From contig NZ_AIDW01000018.1 of NCBI RefSeq assembly GCF_000251145.1, positions 1 to 64,000 of the forward strand: a stretch of 64,000 nucleotides of DNA, in the 5' to 3' direction. Position 1 is the first letter of the stretch. Each line of letters starts with the position of its first letter. Origin of the DNA: Sphingomonas sp. PAMC 26621. GTDB lineage: Bacteria; Pseudomonadota; Alphaproteobacteria; Sphingomonadales; Sphingomonadaceae. The translations under genes and the position numbers were made by a program. Below, piece by piece: positions 18,528-25,952 of this stretch. Below the pieces are notes generated by a model, which worked only from the letters and a program-made list of their open reading frames with translations, ran no database searches and had not been told where the DNA came from.

Positions 18528-19244
18528 TCACTCGGCGGCCCAGTGAATATCTACCGGTAGTTCCGCATCTGCAAGCACACGTCCAATCGGGTAGGACGAA
18601 GACGGCCCCTGCTTGATCGCCTGTTCGATCACCTTCTTCTTCGCATCACCCGTCACCGCGATGATCAGCGCGCGCGCCGAGACGATCGCGGCGCGGCTGA
18701 GCGTGACGCGCGCGACCGGCGCTTCCTTGGGGAGCGGATCGGGCATCACGCCGAGCGCGCGGCGCTCGACCGGGCCGGACAGCGCCTCGTCGAAATCGGG
18801 TCCGGGAAAGATCGAGGCGGTGTGGCCATCAGCCCCCACGCCGAGCAGGCACAGGTCGAGCGGCCAGTGCAGGTCCTGCATCAGCGCATCCGCCGAGCGG
18901 CCAGCGGCCTTGTAATCCGCGGTCGCGTTGGGAACGATCGGCATCACGCGCGCGCCCTTGGGCAGGAACGTCTTGGCGATCATCGTCACGTTCGACAGTG
19001 CGTCGCCCAGCGGAACCACGCGCTCGTCGGTCGGCACGATCGTCACGCGCTTCCAGTCGATCTTCGCCTTGGCGAGCCGTTCGTAGATCGGCACCGGGGT
19101 CTTGCCACCCGCCAGCGCGATCACCGCCGCGCCGCGGGCGTCGATCGCCGCGTCGATGATGAAGCCGATGTCGCCCGCGACGGCGTCCGCCATCTCGTCG
19201 GCGCTCTCATAATCCCACCATTCGATTTCGTGTTCGTCGCTCAT
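18528..19244 (-). CDS. pgl: 6-phosphogluconolactonase
   Basis: Hydrolyses 6-phosphogluconolactone between zwf and edd. 238 residues with [16 protein letters not shown], the phosphate-loop signature of the NagB/SOL family, [19 protein letters not shown], and [16 protein letters not shown] with the catalytic His. ATG at 19244 ([10 protein letters not shown]). A longer in-frame extension passes through a palindromic repeat and reads as low-complexity text, so it was rejected. Confidence 0.96.
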   Translation of the reverse strand: MSDEHEIEWWDYESADEMADAVAGDIGFIIDAAIDARGAAVIALAGGKTPVPIYERLAKAKIDWKRVTIVPTDERVVPLGDALSNVTMIAKTFLPKGARVMPIVPNATADYKAAGRSADALMQDLHWPLDLCLLGVGADGHTASIFPGPDFDEALSGPVERRALGVMPDPLPKEAPVARVTLSRAAIVSARALIIAVTGDAKKKVIEQAIKQGPSSSYPIGRVLADAELPVDIHWAAE

Positions 19245-19263
19245 GTCTTTTCTCTCTTTTTCT

Positions 19264-19287
19264 CCCTCTCCCCCCTGGGGAGAGGGT
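19264..19287. repeat. Short palindrome upstream of pgl
   Basis: CCCTCTCCCC facing GGGGAGAGGG around a short centre, in the 142-base gap between zwf and pgl. Followed by a partial further copy of the G-rich arm (GGGGAGAGGGG, 19289-19299). Part of the intergenic palindrome population of this genome. Confidence 0.6.
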
Positions 19288-19386
19288 CGGGGAGAGGGGC
19301 CGTGCAGCGAACCATAGCCCGCGGTACTGCCCGCTCCCCCCTCGTTCAGTTCAGCCACCCTCTTCCGCAAGCCGGAGAGGGAGAAA

Positions 19387-20853
19387 TCAATCGTCCTGCC
19401 AGGTCACGCCATCGCGCTCGGTCAGCGCGACCGCAGCACTCGGCCCCCAGCTCCCCGAAGGATAGCTTTTCGGCTTCATGTCGTTCGCGACCCAGCCCTC
19501 GCGGATCGCGTCGATCCACGTCCACTGCGCCTCCACCTCGTCGCGGCGGACGAACAGGGTCTGGTCGCCCTCGATCAGGTCGAGCAGCAGCCGCTCGTAG
19601 GCGATGCGACGGCGCGTGCCCGCGAACTCCGAATCGAGGCTCAGGTTGAGCGGCACTTCGCGCAGGCGGATCCCATCGCGGTCGAGCCCTGGCTCCTTCG
19701 CCATCACCAGCAGCTGGATATATTCCTCCGGCTGGAGGCGGATGATCAGCACGTTGGGCTGGAGCAAGCCGCCACGGTTCGAGAACATCGAGTGCGGCAC
19801 CGGCTTGAACTGGATCGCGATCTCGCTCCGCCGCGTCGGCATGCGCTTGCCGGTGCGCAGGTAGAAGGGCACGCCCTGCCAGCGCCAGTTGTCGACATGC
19901 GCCTTGATCGCGACGAACGTCTCGGTGGTCGAGGCCTTGCCGAGCTCGTCGGCATAGCCCTTGACGATCTCGCCGCCGCTTGCGCCCGCGGCATATTGCC
20001 CGGTGACGGTGTCGCGCGGCGCTTCCTCGGGCTTGATCGTGCGGAGCGAGCGGAAGACCTTGGCCTTTTCGTCGCGGATCGCATTGCCGTCGAAGCGGGC
20101 AGGGGGCTCCATCGCGACGAGCGCGAGCAACTGGAGCATGTGGTTGGCGACCATGTCGCGCAGCGCGCCCGCGCCGTCATAATAAGCCGCGCGTTCCTCC
20201 AGCCCGACCGTCTCCGAGATGGTGATCTGGATATTGTCGATCCCGCGCGCATTCCATACCGGCTCGAAGAACGAGTTGCCGAAGCGCAGCGCGAGGATGT
20301 TCTGGACGGTTTCCTTGCCGAGATAATGGTCGATCCGGAAGGTGCGCTCTTCGGGGAAGGCGGTCGCGACCGTATCGTTGATCTCGCGGCTCGATGCGAG
20401 GTCGTAGCCGAGCGGCTTCTCCAGCCCGATCCGGACGGTTTCGCCCGCAAGGCCCGCGGACTCCAGACCGCGGATCACCGCTTCGAACAGCGACGGCGCG
20501 GTCGACAGGAAGATCGCGAGCCCCCCGGACACGTCCCCGACCTTTTCGCCGAGCTGCTTGTAATGATCGAGGTCGGTCGCATCGAGCGGCTGGTAGCCGA
20601 CCCGCTCGAGGAAGCTCGCCATCGCCTTCTCGTCCATCCGGTCCTTGGGGACGAACTTCTCGAGCGCGGTCTTGGCGAACGCCTGATAGCTCGCATCGTC
20701 ATGATCGGAGCGGGCGGTGCCGGTGATCGTCAGCCCCTCGGGCAACAGGCCGTCGGCATGCAGGCCATACAGCGACGGCAGCAACATGCGCTGCGCGAGA
20801 TCGCCGGTAGCACCGAACAACAGGAGTTTACCGACAGGCGTGCGGATTGGCAT
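19387..20853 (-). CDS. zwf: Glucose-6-phosphate 1-dehydrogenase
   Basis: First committed step: oxidises glucose-6-phosphate to the lactone with NAD(P). Cofactor motif GATGDLAQRMLLPSL at residues 14-28, and the active-site signature RIDHYLGKE, whose His-Tyr-Lys positions bind substrate and act in catalysis. C-terminal domain intact, ending VTWQDD; 488 residues. A near-perfect AGGAGG site sits ahead of the ATG at 20853. Leads zwf-pgl-edd-glk-eda, with the operon promoter expected in 20854-20951. Confidence 0.98.
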   Translation of the reverse strand: MPIRTPVGKLLLFGATGDLAQRMLLPSLYGLHADGLLPEGLTITGTARSDHDDASYQAFAKTALEKFVPKDRMDEKAMASFLERVGYQPLDATDLDHYKQLGEKVGDVSGGLAIFLSTAPSLFEAVIRGLESAGLAGETVRIGLEKPLGYDLASSREINDTVATAFPEERTFRIDHYLGKETVQNILALRFGNSFFEPVWNARGIDNIQITISETVGLEERAAYYDGAGALRDMVANHMLQLLALVAMEPPARFDGNAIRDEKAKVFRSLRTIKPEEAPRDTVTGQYAAGASGGEIVKGYADELGKASTTETFVAIKAHVDNWRWQGVPFYLRTGKRMPTRRSEIAIQFKPVPHSMFSNRGGLLQPNVLIIRLQPEEYIQLLVMAKEPGLDRDGIRLREVPLNLSLDSEFAGTRRRIAYERLLLDLIEGDQTLFVRRDEVEAQWTWIDAIREGWVANDMKPKSYPSGSWGPSAAVALTERDGVTWQDD

Positions 20854-20951
20854 GCGACTAGAACCTCCTGGGGACGGGGGGAAGCGTCACCTAAGCAGCA
20901 AGCGATGCGCCGCCAAGGCAAAAGCGGAAAACAATTCGGCCGTTGATCGTA

Positions 20952-21881
20952 TCAGCGGATCAACCCGGCGAGCGGATCGAACCCGGCCATGACGTTCAGA
21001 TTCTGCACCGCAGCCCCCGCCGCACCCTTGCCGAGATTGTCGAGCGTGGCGATCAGCCGGACCTGCCCCGCCTCGGCATTGCCGCAGACCCGCAGCGTCA
21101 GCCGATCGGTGCCGGCATCATCCTCGATCTGGACGGTCGTTGCGTCATCATCGGCGATGCGGATCAGGCTGTCGCTGCCATAGGCTTCGCGGAGCGCCGC
21201 CTCGCACGCCTGGAGCGACGGCCGCCGTTTGAACATGCCGAGCGGGAGCGGAACCTCGACGATCATCCCGCGGTAGGTGTTGGCGACCGAGGGCATGAAG
21301 ATCGGCGGATGTTCGAGCCGGGCATGCTTCTGCATTTCTGGCACATGCTTGTGCGCGAGGCCAAGCGCATAGGCCCGCGCCGCCGGTGGCGGATTGGGGC
21401 CTTCATATTCCGCGATCATCGCCTTGCCGCCACCCGAATAGCCCGACACCGCGTTGACTGTCAGCGGCCAGTCGACCGGGACGAGCCCTGCGCGCACGAG
21501 CGGGCGGACGAGCGCGAGGAATCCGGTCGGGTAACAGCCGGGGTTGGTCACACGCTTCGATTCGGCAATGGCCGCCGCCTGGGAGCGTTCCAGTTCGGGG
21601 AAGCCATAGCTCCAGCCCTCCGCCGTCCGATGCGCGGTGGAAGCGTCGATGATCCGGGTGCGATCGTTGTCGATCAGCGCGACCGCCTCGCGGGCGGCGT
21701 CGTCCGGCAGGCACAGGATCACGAAGTCGCTGTCGTTGAGCGCCTCGCGCCGCGCGGCGGCATCCTTGCGGAGCGCATCCGGGAGCGTAACCAACACGAC
21801 GTCATCCCGACCGGCAAGCCGGTCGCGGATTTCGAGACCAGTCGTCCCGACGGCACCATCGATGAAGACACTGACGCTCAT
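20952..21881 (-). CDS. argC: N-acetyl-gamma-glutamyl-phosphate reductase (type 2)
   Basis: Third step of arginine synthesis. 309 residues, the shorter AGPR type 2. Starts MSVSVFIDGAVGTTGLEI with the nucleotide-binding GxxGxxG-like motif; the catalytic Cys is in TNPGCYPTGFLAL; VSGYSGGGKAMI and LAHKHVPEM are the substrate-binding regions. ATG at 21881 overlaps the stop of the SH3 gene as ATGA. A much longer in-frame N-terminal extension is shadow sequence. Pairing with a MarR-type regulator and an SH3 protein is unusual for argC; no other arg gene is present. Confidence 0.95.
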   Translation of the reverse strand: MSVSVFIDGAVGTTGLEIRDRLAGRDDVVLVTLPDALRKDAAARREALNDSDFVILCLPDDAAREAVALIDNDRTRIIDASTAHRTAEGWSYGFPELERSQAAAIAESKRVTNPGCYPTGFLALVRPLVRAGLVPVDWPLTVNAVSGYSGGGKAMIAEYEGPNPPPAARAYALGLAHKHVPEMQKHARLEHPPIFMPSVANTYRGMIVEVPLPLGMFKRRPSLQACEAALREAYGSDSLIRIADDDATTVQIEDDAGTDRLTLRVCGNAEAGQVRLIATLDNLGKGAAGAAVQNLNVMAGFDPLAGLIR

Positions 21882-22180
21882 GCTGTCGGCCACGATAACG
21901 TGCGGGTATCGACATAGCCAACCCGTTCGATCGCTGGTGCGACGCCCCATGCACGGCCCGCGACGAACTCGAGGACTTCGAACGTGCTGCCCACGCTCAG
22001 CGTCGCGATGACCGCCGAATCCGGCTCGGGCGCTTCGCGCAATTCTGCCGTGGTCACGACGATGCGTGGCACGGCCGCTGCGTAATGCGGCGCGAAGACG
22101 CGGTCCGCGAGCCGGATGTCCGCCAGATCCCGACGCACTGCATTGCACGAGGGATCCAGCGTAACCGACTGGCCGGACAA
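21878..22180 (-). CDS. Small SH3-domain protein
   Basis: 100-residue protein. The C-terminal half reads as a bacterial SH3 domain: AELREAPEPDSAVIATLSVG, then STFEVLEFVAGRAWGVAP and VGYVDTRTL. The N-terminal half (VTLDPSCNAVRRDLADIRLADRVFAPHYA) is conserved-looking but unknown to me. I chose a TTG start at 22180, which has AAGAG seven bases upstream and lies 10 bases after the marR stop; no ATG is near. No signal peptide is seen, so it may be cytoplasmic. Couples marR to argC. Confidence 0.75.
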   Translation of the reverse strand: MSGQSVTLDPSCNAVRRDLADIRLADRVFAPHYAAAVPRIVVTTAELREAPEPDSAVIATLSVGSTFEVLEFVAGRAWGVAPAIERVGYVDTRTLSWPTA

Positions 22181-22190
22181 CGCAAAACTC

Positions 22191-22550
22191 TTACGCGGTG
22201 GCGCGACGTGCGACAGGTTGCGGTTCGCCGCCGCCGATGAACTGGCCGAAATCTTCAAGAAACCCTGCCCCTTCGGAGGTACGCGCGACGAAGATGTTAC
22301 GTTTGTCGTTGTCGTCACGCTGGCGGCGCAGATAGCCCAGGGTGCCAAGCCTGTTCAAGGCGCGCGTTACGACGGGCTTCGATACGTTGAGCATCGCCGC
22401 CAGACCGCGGACCGTATGCGGGCCCGGTTTGAGATACACGACCAGAAGCAACGCCATTTGTCGGTTGGTCAGGTCGGGTTCCCCCGAGCGGACATAATCG
22501 ACCAGCGCCTGCATCCATTCGCTGAGTGAACCATCGGTTTGAACTGCCAC
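22191..22550 (-). CDS. MarR-family regulator
   Basis: Winged-helix regulator with LTNRQMALLLVVYLKPGPH, VRGLAAMLNVSKPVVTRALNRL (recognition helix) and GYLRRQRDDNDKRNIFV (wing with the conserved D-x-R). About 119 residues from a GTG at 22550; an ATG at 22598 would add 16 residues, but those codons run through a perfect palindrome (22578-22594), which looks more like a control site. Divergent from secG and followed by the SH3 gene and argC. The ligand cannot be read from sequence. Confidence 0.85.
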   Translation of the reverse strand: MAVQTDGSLSEWMQALVDYVRSGEPDLTNRQMALLLVVYLKPGPHTVRGLAAMLNVSKPVVTRALNRLGTLGYLRRQRDDNDKRNIFVARTSEGAGFLEDFGQFIGGGEPQPVARRATA

Positions 22551-22577
22551 GGCAAGGTACCCGTAATTACTCGGCAA

Positions 22578-22594
22578 CCCCCGACTGTCGGGGG
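22578..22594. promoter_or_regulatory. Palindrome upstream of marR
   Basis: CCCCCGA-CTG-TCGGGGG, a perfect 7-base inverted repeat 28-44 bases before the preferred marR start. MarR-family proteins usually repress their own operon through such sites. A 5'-leader hairpin is the alternative reading. Confidence 0.4.
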
Positions 22595-22778
22595 ACATTC
22601 CTGGACGACTTAACGTCTCGCCCCCCGCTAGGTTTCAGTTCGATGGCGAAATGCCTAAGATGTCTGCGGCAGGGCGGCATGCGCGCGTGGTTGATCGAAC
22701 CGGCGACCTCGCCTATGTGCCCCGCAACGCAGCCGCCCCAACGCCATTGTCACCGGCGCTCAAGGATCCACTCGCAAG

Positions 22779-23183
22779 ATGTTTCTGTTCCAGTTCCTTC
22801 TCGTCGTCCATTTCTGCGTCGCTGCGGCGCTGGTCTCGGTGATTCTCGTGCAGAAGTCCGAAGGTGGCGGTCTCGGGATGGGCGGATCGCCGTCTGGCCT
22901 GATGTCGGCGCGCGGCGCGGCGGATTTCCTGACGCGCGCAACCTCGACGCTGGGGGCGGTGTTCATCGCGCTCAGCATCCTGCTCGCGGTGCTCGCCGCG
23001 CAGAACCGCGTCGCCAAGGTCGATCCGACGCTGGCGCGCGGCGCAGCCACCGCCCCCGCACCGATCGCGCCGCCGGTCCAGACCGATCCGAACAATCCGT
23101 TCGCGAGCGGAGCGCGCAGCGCGATCGAGCCGACTGGCAATAGCGCGGCGCCCGCGAACGGCGCGGCCCCGACCGCTCCGTAA
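22779..23183 (+). CDS. secG: Preprotein translocase subunit SecG
   Basis: Accessory subunit of the SecYEG channel in the inner membrane. Two membrane helices (about 3-26 and 53-75) flank the conserved cytoplasmic loop VQKSEGGGLGMGGS. The C-terminal 55 residues are a Pro/Ala/Asn-rich tail (APAPIAPPVQTDPNNPF), common in alphaproteobacterial SecG. 134 residues. pyrG follows 113 bases later, a conserved order. Confidence 0.95.
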   Translation: MFLFQFLLVVHFCVAAALVSVILVQKSEGGGLGMGGSPSGLMSARGAADFLTRATSTLGAVFIALSILLAVLAAQNRVAKVDPTLARGAATAPAPIAPPVQTDPNNPFASGARSAIEPTGNSAAPANGAAPTAP

Positions 23184-23296
23184 GCCCCACCGCAAGCCGC
23201 GGACCGGCCACGCGGCCGGCTTCGCACCTTCCCTGAAACTTTCCCGGAGTCGCGCGCTTGTCGCGCCACCCCGGATGACGCTAGGCCTTTGCTCCC

Positions 23297-24931
23297 ATGG
23301 CGCGGTTCATCTTTATCACCGGCGGCGTGGTCTCCTCGCTCGGCAAGGGTCTCATGGCAGCGAGCCTCGCGGCACTGCTCCAGGCCCGTGGCTATCGCGT
23401 GCGGATCCGCAAGTTCGATCCCTATCTCAACGTCGACCCGGGCACGATGTCGCCCTATCAGCATGGCGAAGTCTATGTGACCGACGACGGTGCCGAGACT
23501 GATCTCGATCTCGGCCATTACGAACGCTTCACCGGCGTTCCGTCGCGGCAGAGCGACAACGTCACTTCGGGCCGGATCTACCAGCAGATCATCGCGCGCG
23601 AACGCCGCGGCGATTATCTCGGCGCGACCGTGCAGGTCATCCCGCACGTCACCGATGCGATCAAGGACTTCGCGCAGGCCGAAATCGACGATCTCGACTT
23701 CGTGCTGTGCGAGATCGGCGGGACCGTCGGCGATATCGAATCGCTCCCGTTCATCGAGGCGATCCGCCAGCTTCGCAACGATCTCGGGCGCGGCAATTCG
23801 GTCAGCATCCATGTCACGCTGGTGCCTTACATCGCAGCCGCAGGCGAGTTGAAGACCAAGCCGACGCAGCATTCGGTCCGCGAACTTGCCGCGCTTGGTG
23901 TCCAGCCCGACGTGCTGGTGTGCCGCTGCGAGCAACCGCTCCCCGAAAGCGACCGTGCCAAGATCGCGCTGTTCTGCAACGTGCCGAAGTCCGCGGTCAT
24001 CCCCGCGCTGGACGCCAAGAGCATCTACGCGGTCCCGGTCCAATATCATAACGAAGGCCTCGACGACGCGGTGCTCAACGCGTTCGGCATCCTGCCGGGC
24101 AGATCCCCCGACCTGTCGCGCTGGACCACCATCATGGACCGGCTGACCAACCCCGAGGGCGAGGTCACGATCGGCGTGGTCGGCAAATATGTCGGCCTGC
24201 AGGATGCGTACAAGTCGCTCAACGAAGCGCTCGTCCACGGCGGGATCGCCAACAAGGTCAAGGTCAACGTCGAGTGGATCGACGCCGAGCTGTTCGAGGC
24301 AGACGATGCCGACATCGCCGCGCGGCTCGAGCCGATGCACGCGATCCTCGTTCCCGGCGCGTTCGGCGAGCGGGGCGCGGAAGGCAAGATCGCCAGCGTC
24401 CGCTTCGCGCGTGAACGCGACATTCCGTATTTCGGCATCTGCTTCGGGATGCAGATGGCATGCGTCGAAGGCGCGCGCGATCTTGCGGGGATCACGGCCG
24501 CGAGCTCGACCGAGTTCGGCCCGACCGAGGAACCCGTGGTCGGCATGATCACCGAATGGATGAGCACCGGCGGGCTCGAAAAGCGCGAAGCCGGTGGCGA
24601 TCTCGGCGGGACGATGCGTCTTGGTGCGTATCCGGCGAAGCTCGACGGCAATTCGGTCGTCTCGACGATCTACGGCGGCAGCGACATTTCGGAGCGGCAT
24701 CGTCACCGCTATGAGGTCAACACCGCCTATCGCGAGCGACTCGAGCAGGGCGGTCTGGTGTTCAGCGGCATGTCACCCGACGGGATGCTGCCCGAGATCG
24801 TCGAGCGGCCGGATCATCCGTGGTTCGTCGGCGTCCAGTTCCATCCCGAGCTCAAGAGCAAGCCGTTTGATCCGCATCCGCTGTTCGCGAGCTTCATTGC
24901 AGCAGCGGTACGGCAGTCGCGGCTGGTCTGA
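23297..24931 (+). CDS. pyrG: CTP synthase
   Basis: Converts UTP to CTP with glutamine-derived ammonia. The N-terminal synthetase domain starts [19 protein letters not shown] with its P-loop and has [20 protein letters not shown]. The C-terminal glutaminase domain has the nucleophile Cys in [14 protein letters not shown] near residue 383 and the His-x-Glu pair in [12 protein letters not shown]. 544 residues, full length. Followed by a palindromic repeat (24971-25061). Confidence 0.99.
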   Translation: MARFIFITGGVVSSLGKGLMAASLAALLQARGYRVRIRKFDPYLNVDPGTMSPYQHGEVYVTDDGAETDLDLGHYERFTGVPSRQSDNVTSGRIYQQIIARERRGDYLGATVQVIPHVTDAIKDFAQAEIDDLDFVLCEIGGTVGDIESLPFIEAIRQLRNDLGRGNSVSIHVTLVPYIAAAGELKTKPTQHSVRELAALGVQPDVLVCRCEQPLPESDRAKIALFCNVPKSAVIPALDAKSIYAVPVQYHNEGLDDAVLNAFGILPGRSPDLSRWTTIMDRLTNPEGEVTIGVVGKYVGLQDAYKSLNEALVHGGIANKVKVNVEWIDAELFEADDADIAARLEPMHAILVPGAFGERGAEGKIASVRFARERDIPYFGICFGMQMACVEGARDLAGITAASSTEFGPTEEPVVGMITEWMSTGGLEKREAGGDLGGTMRLGAYPAKLDGNSVVSTIYGGSDISERHRHRYEVNTAYRERLEQGGLVFSGMSPDGMLPEIVERPDHPWFVGVQFHPELKSKPFDPHPLFASFIAAAVRQSRLV

Positions 24932-24970
24932 CCGCTTCCCCGGTATTCGCGAGCGTTCTACACAACCGTC

Positions 24971-25061
24971 CGTCATCCTGAACTTGTTTCAGGATCCAGC
25001 CCTCCGCGAGTCCGGACCGTCCTCGTCGCGAGGTGGATGCTGAAACAAGTTCAGCATGACG
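24971..25061. repeat. Inverted repeat family C after pyrG
   Basis: Arms at 24971-24998 (CGTCATCCTGAACTTGTTTC...) and 25034-25061 (...CAAGTTCAGCATGACG) are complementary at 26 of 28 positions. It lies between pyrG and hsp20, outside genes. The CGTCATCCTGAACTTGTTTCAG text is a widespread intergenic repeat type in sphingomonads as far as I know. Confidence 0.85.
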
Positions 25062-25157
25062 GCAAGTTTGGGGCGAGGGTGACGGTCAAACCTCCAATCG
25101 CCTTAATCAAAGGTCTCGCCTTCGCCGGGGAAGGGATACGCCTTGTTGTACGCAACG

Positions 25158-25190
25158 AAAAAGGACGCCCGGACCAAAGCCCGGACGCCC
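25158..25190 (-). terminator. Terminator after hsp20
   Basis: In the minus direction, CGTCCGGGC pairs with GTCCGGGCG through a 4-base loop (nine pairs including two G-U), followed by TCCTTTTTCG. A typical intrinsic terminator about 25 bases after the hsp20 stop. Confidence 0.75.
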
Positions 25191-25214
25191 CAACCTTAGT
25201 CCAAACGCCAGCCG

Positions 25215-25688
25215 TCAAGCAGCCTGCGCAGAGTCCTTCCCGTCCTCGACCGCAACCAGCGGCGCGCCGGTCTTTATCGCGATCGTCTTGGGCTTCATCG
25301 CCTCGGGCACTTCGCGGACGAGATCCACCACGAGCAGCCCGTCATTCAGCCGCGCATCCTCGACCCGCACGAAATCGGCGAGTTCGAAACGACGCTCGAA
25401 GCTGCGGTTGGCGATGCCGAGATGCAGGAACGACGCAGCCGCGGCGTCCTTGTCATCCTTGCGACCCTTCACCTGCAGCAAATTCTGCTGCGCGGTGATC
25501 TCGATATCGTCGCGCCCGAAACCGGCGACCGCAATCGTGATGCGATAGCGATCGGTGTCGAGCCGCTCGAGATTGAAGGGGGGATAATTGTCTGCGCTCG
25601 CCTGGCGCGCATTTGCCTCGAGCATGTCGAACAGCCGGTCGAAGCCGACGGTCGAGCGGCGGAAGGGGGTAAGATCGAATTGACGCAT
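25215..25688 (-). CDS. Small heat-shock protein, Hsp20/IbpA type
   Basis: ATP-independent holdase that binds unfolding proteins. 157 residues: N-terminal MRQFDLTPFRRSTVGFDRLF as in IbpA relatives, alpha-crystallin domain from about residue 36 to 130 (DRYRITIAVAGFGRDDIEIT, LLQVKGRKDD, LHLGIANRSFERRFELAD), and a C-terminal I-x-I-type anchor KTIAIKTG. ATG at 25688 with a strong AAGGAG site. Regulation is readable: a sigma-32 promoter (25791-25819) and a leader hairpin that covers the ribosome-binding site (25692-25733), so both heat-shock transcription and heat-dependent translation are expected. Confidence 0.95.
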   Translation of the reverse strand: MRQFDLTPFRRSTVGFDRLFDMLEANARQASADNYPPFNLERLDTDRYRITIAVAGFGRDDIEITAQQNLLQVKGRKDDKDAAAASFLHLGIANRSFERRFELADFVRVEDARLNDGLLVVDLVREVPEAMKPKTIAIKTGAPLVAVEDGKDSAQAA

Positions 25689-25691
25689 GAT

Positions 25692-25733
25692 GGGCTCCTT
25701 AAAAAGCGAGATACAGCGTTGGTATGCAAGCCC
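25692..25733 (-). promoter_or_regulatory. Candidate ROSE-like RNA thermometer in hsp20 leader
   Basis: In the mRNA, GGGCUUGC (25726-25733) faces AAGGAGCCC (25692-25700), which is the ribosome-binding site. Pairs: three G-C, C-G, U-A, U-G, then the unpaired or G-G G, then C-G. A UUGC opposite AGGAG with a G in this position is the hallmark of ROSE elements on alphaproteobacterial small heat-shock genes. A further hairpin lies upstream in the leader (GTGCGG facing CCGCAC). Confidence 0.6.
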
Positions 25734-25790
25734 GGCCCACGAAGGTGCGACCCGGCCCGGTGCGGCCCGAAAGTGGCACCGCACGGCCTG

Positions 25791-25819
25791 AATCTGGGGC
25801 GTTTCGTCGCCGGTTCAAG
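25791..25819 (-). promoter_or_regulatory. Sigma-32 (RpoH) promoter of hsp20
   Basis: CTTGAA (25814-25819) and CCCCAGATT (25791-25799) with a 14-base spacer match the heat-shock consensus CTTGAA-N13-15-CCCCATNT. Predicted transcription start near 25784, giving a leader of about 95 bases before the ATG. Confidence 0.8.
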
Positions 25820-25952
25820 AGTAGGTCGATCGGATTTGCCGGTGCCTAAAGCGTGGCTATCGACCGCCCAAGAACAATCCGGCGTGATAATCCCCGTGTT
25901 TGATAGGCATTGTGCGGCGACTCGGTAGCGCCGGGCGCAAAAGGGGACGTTC

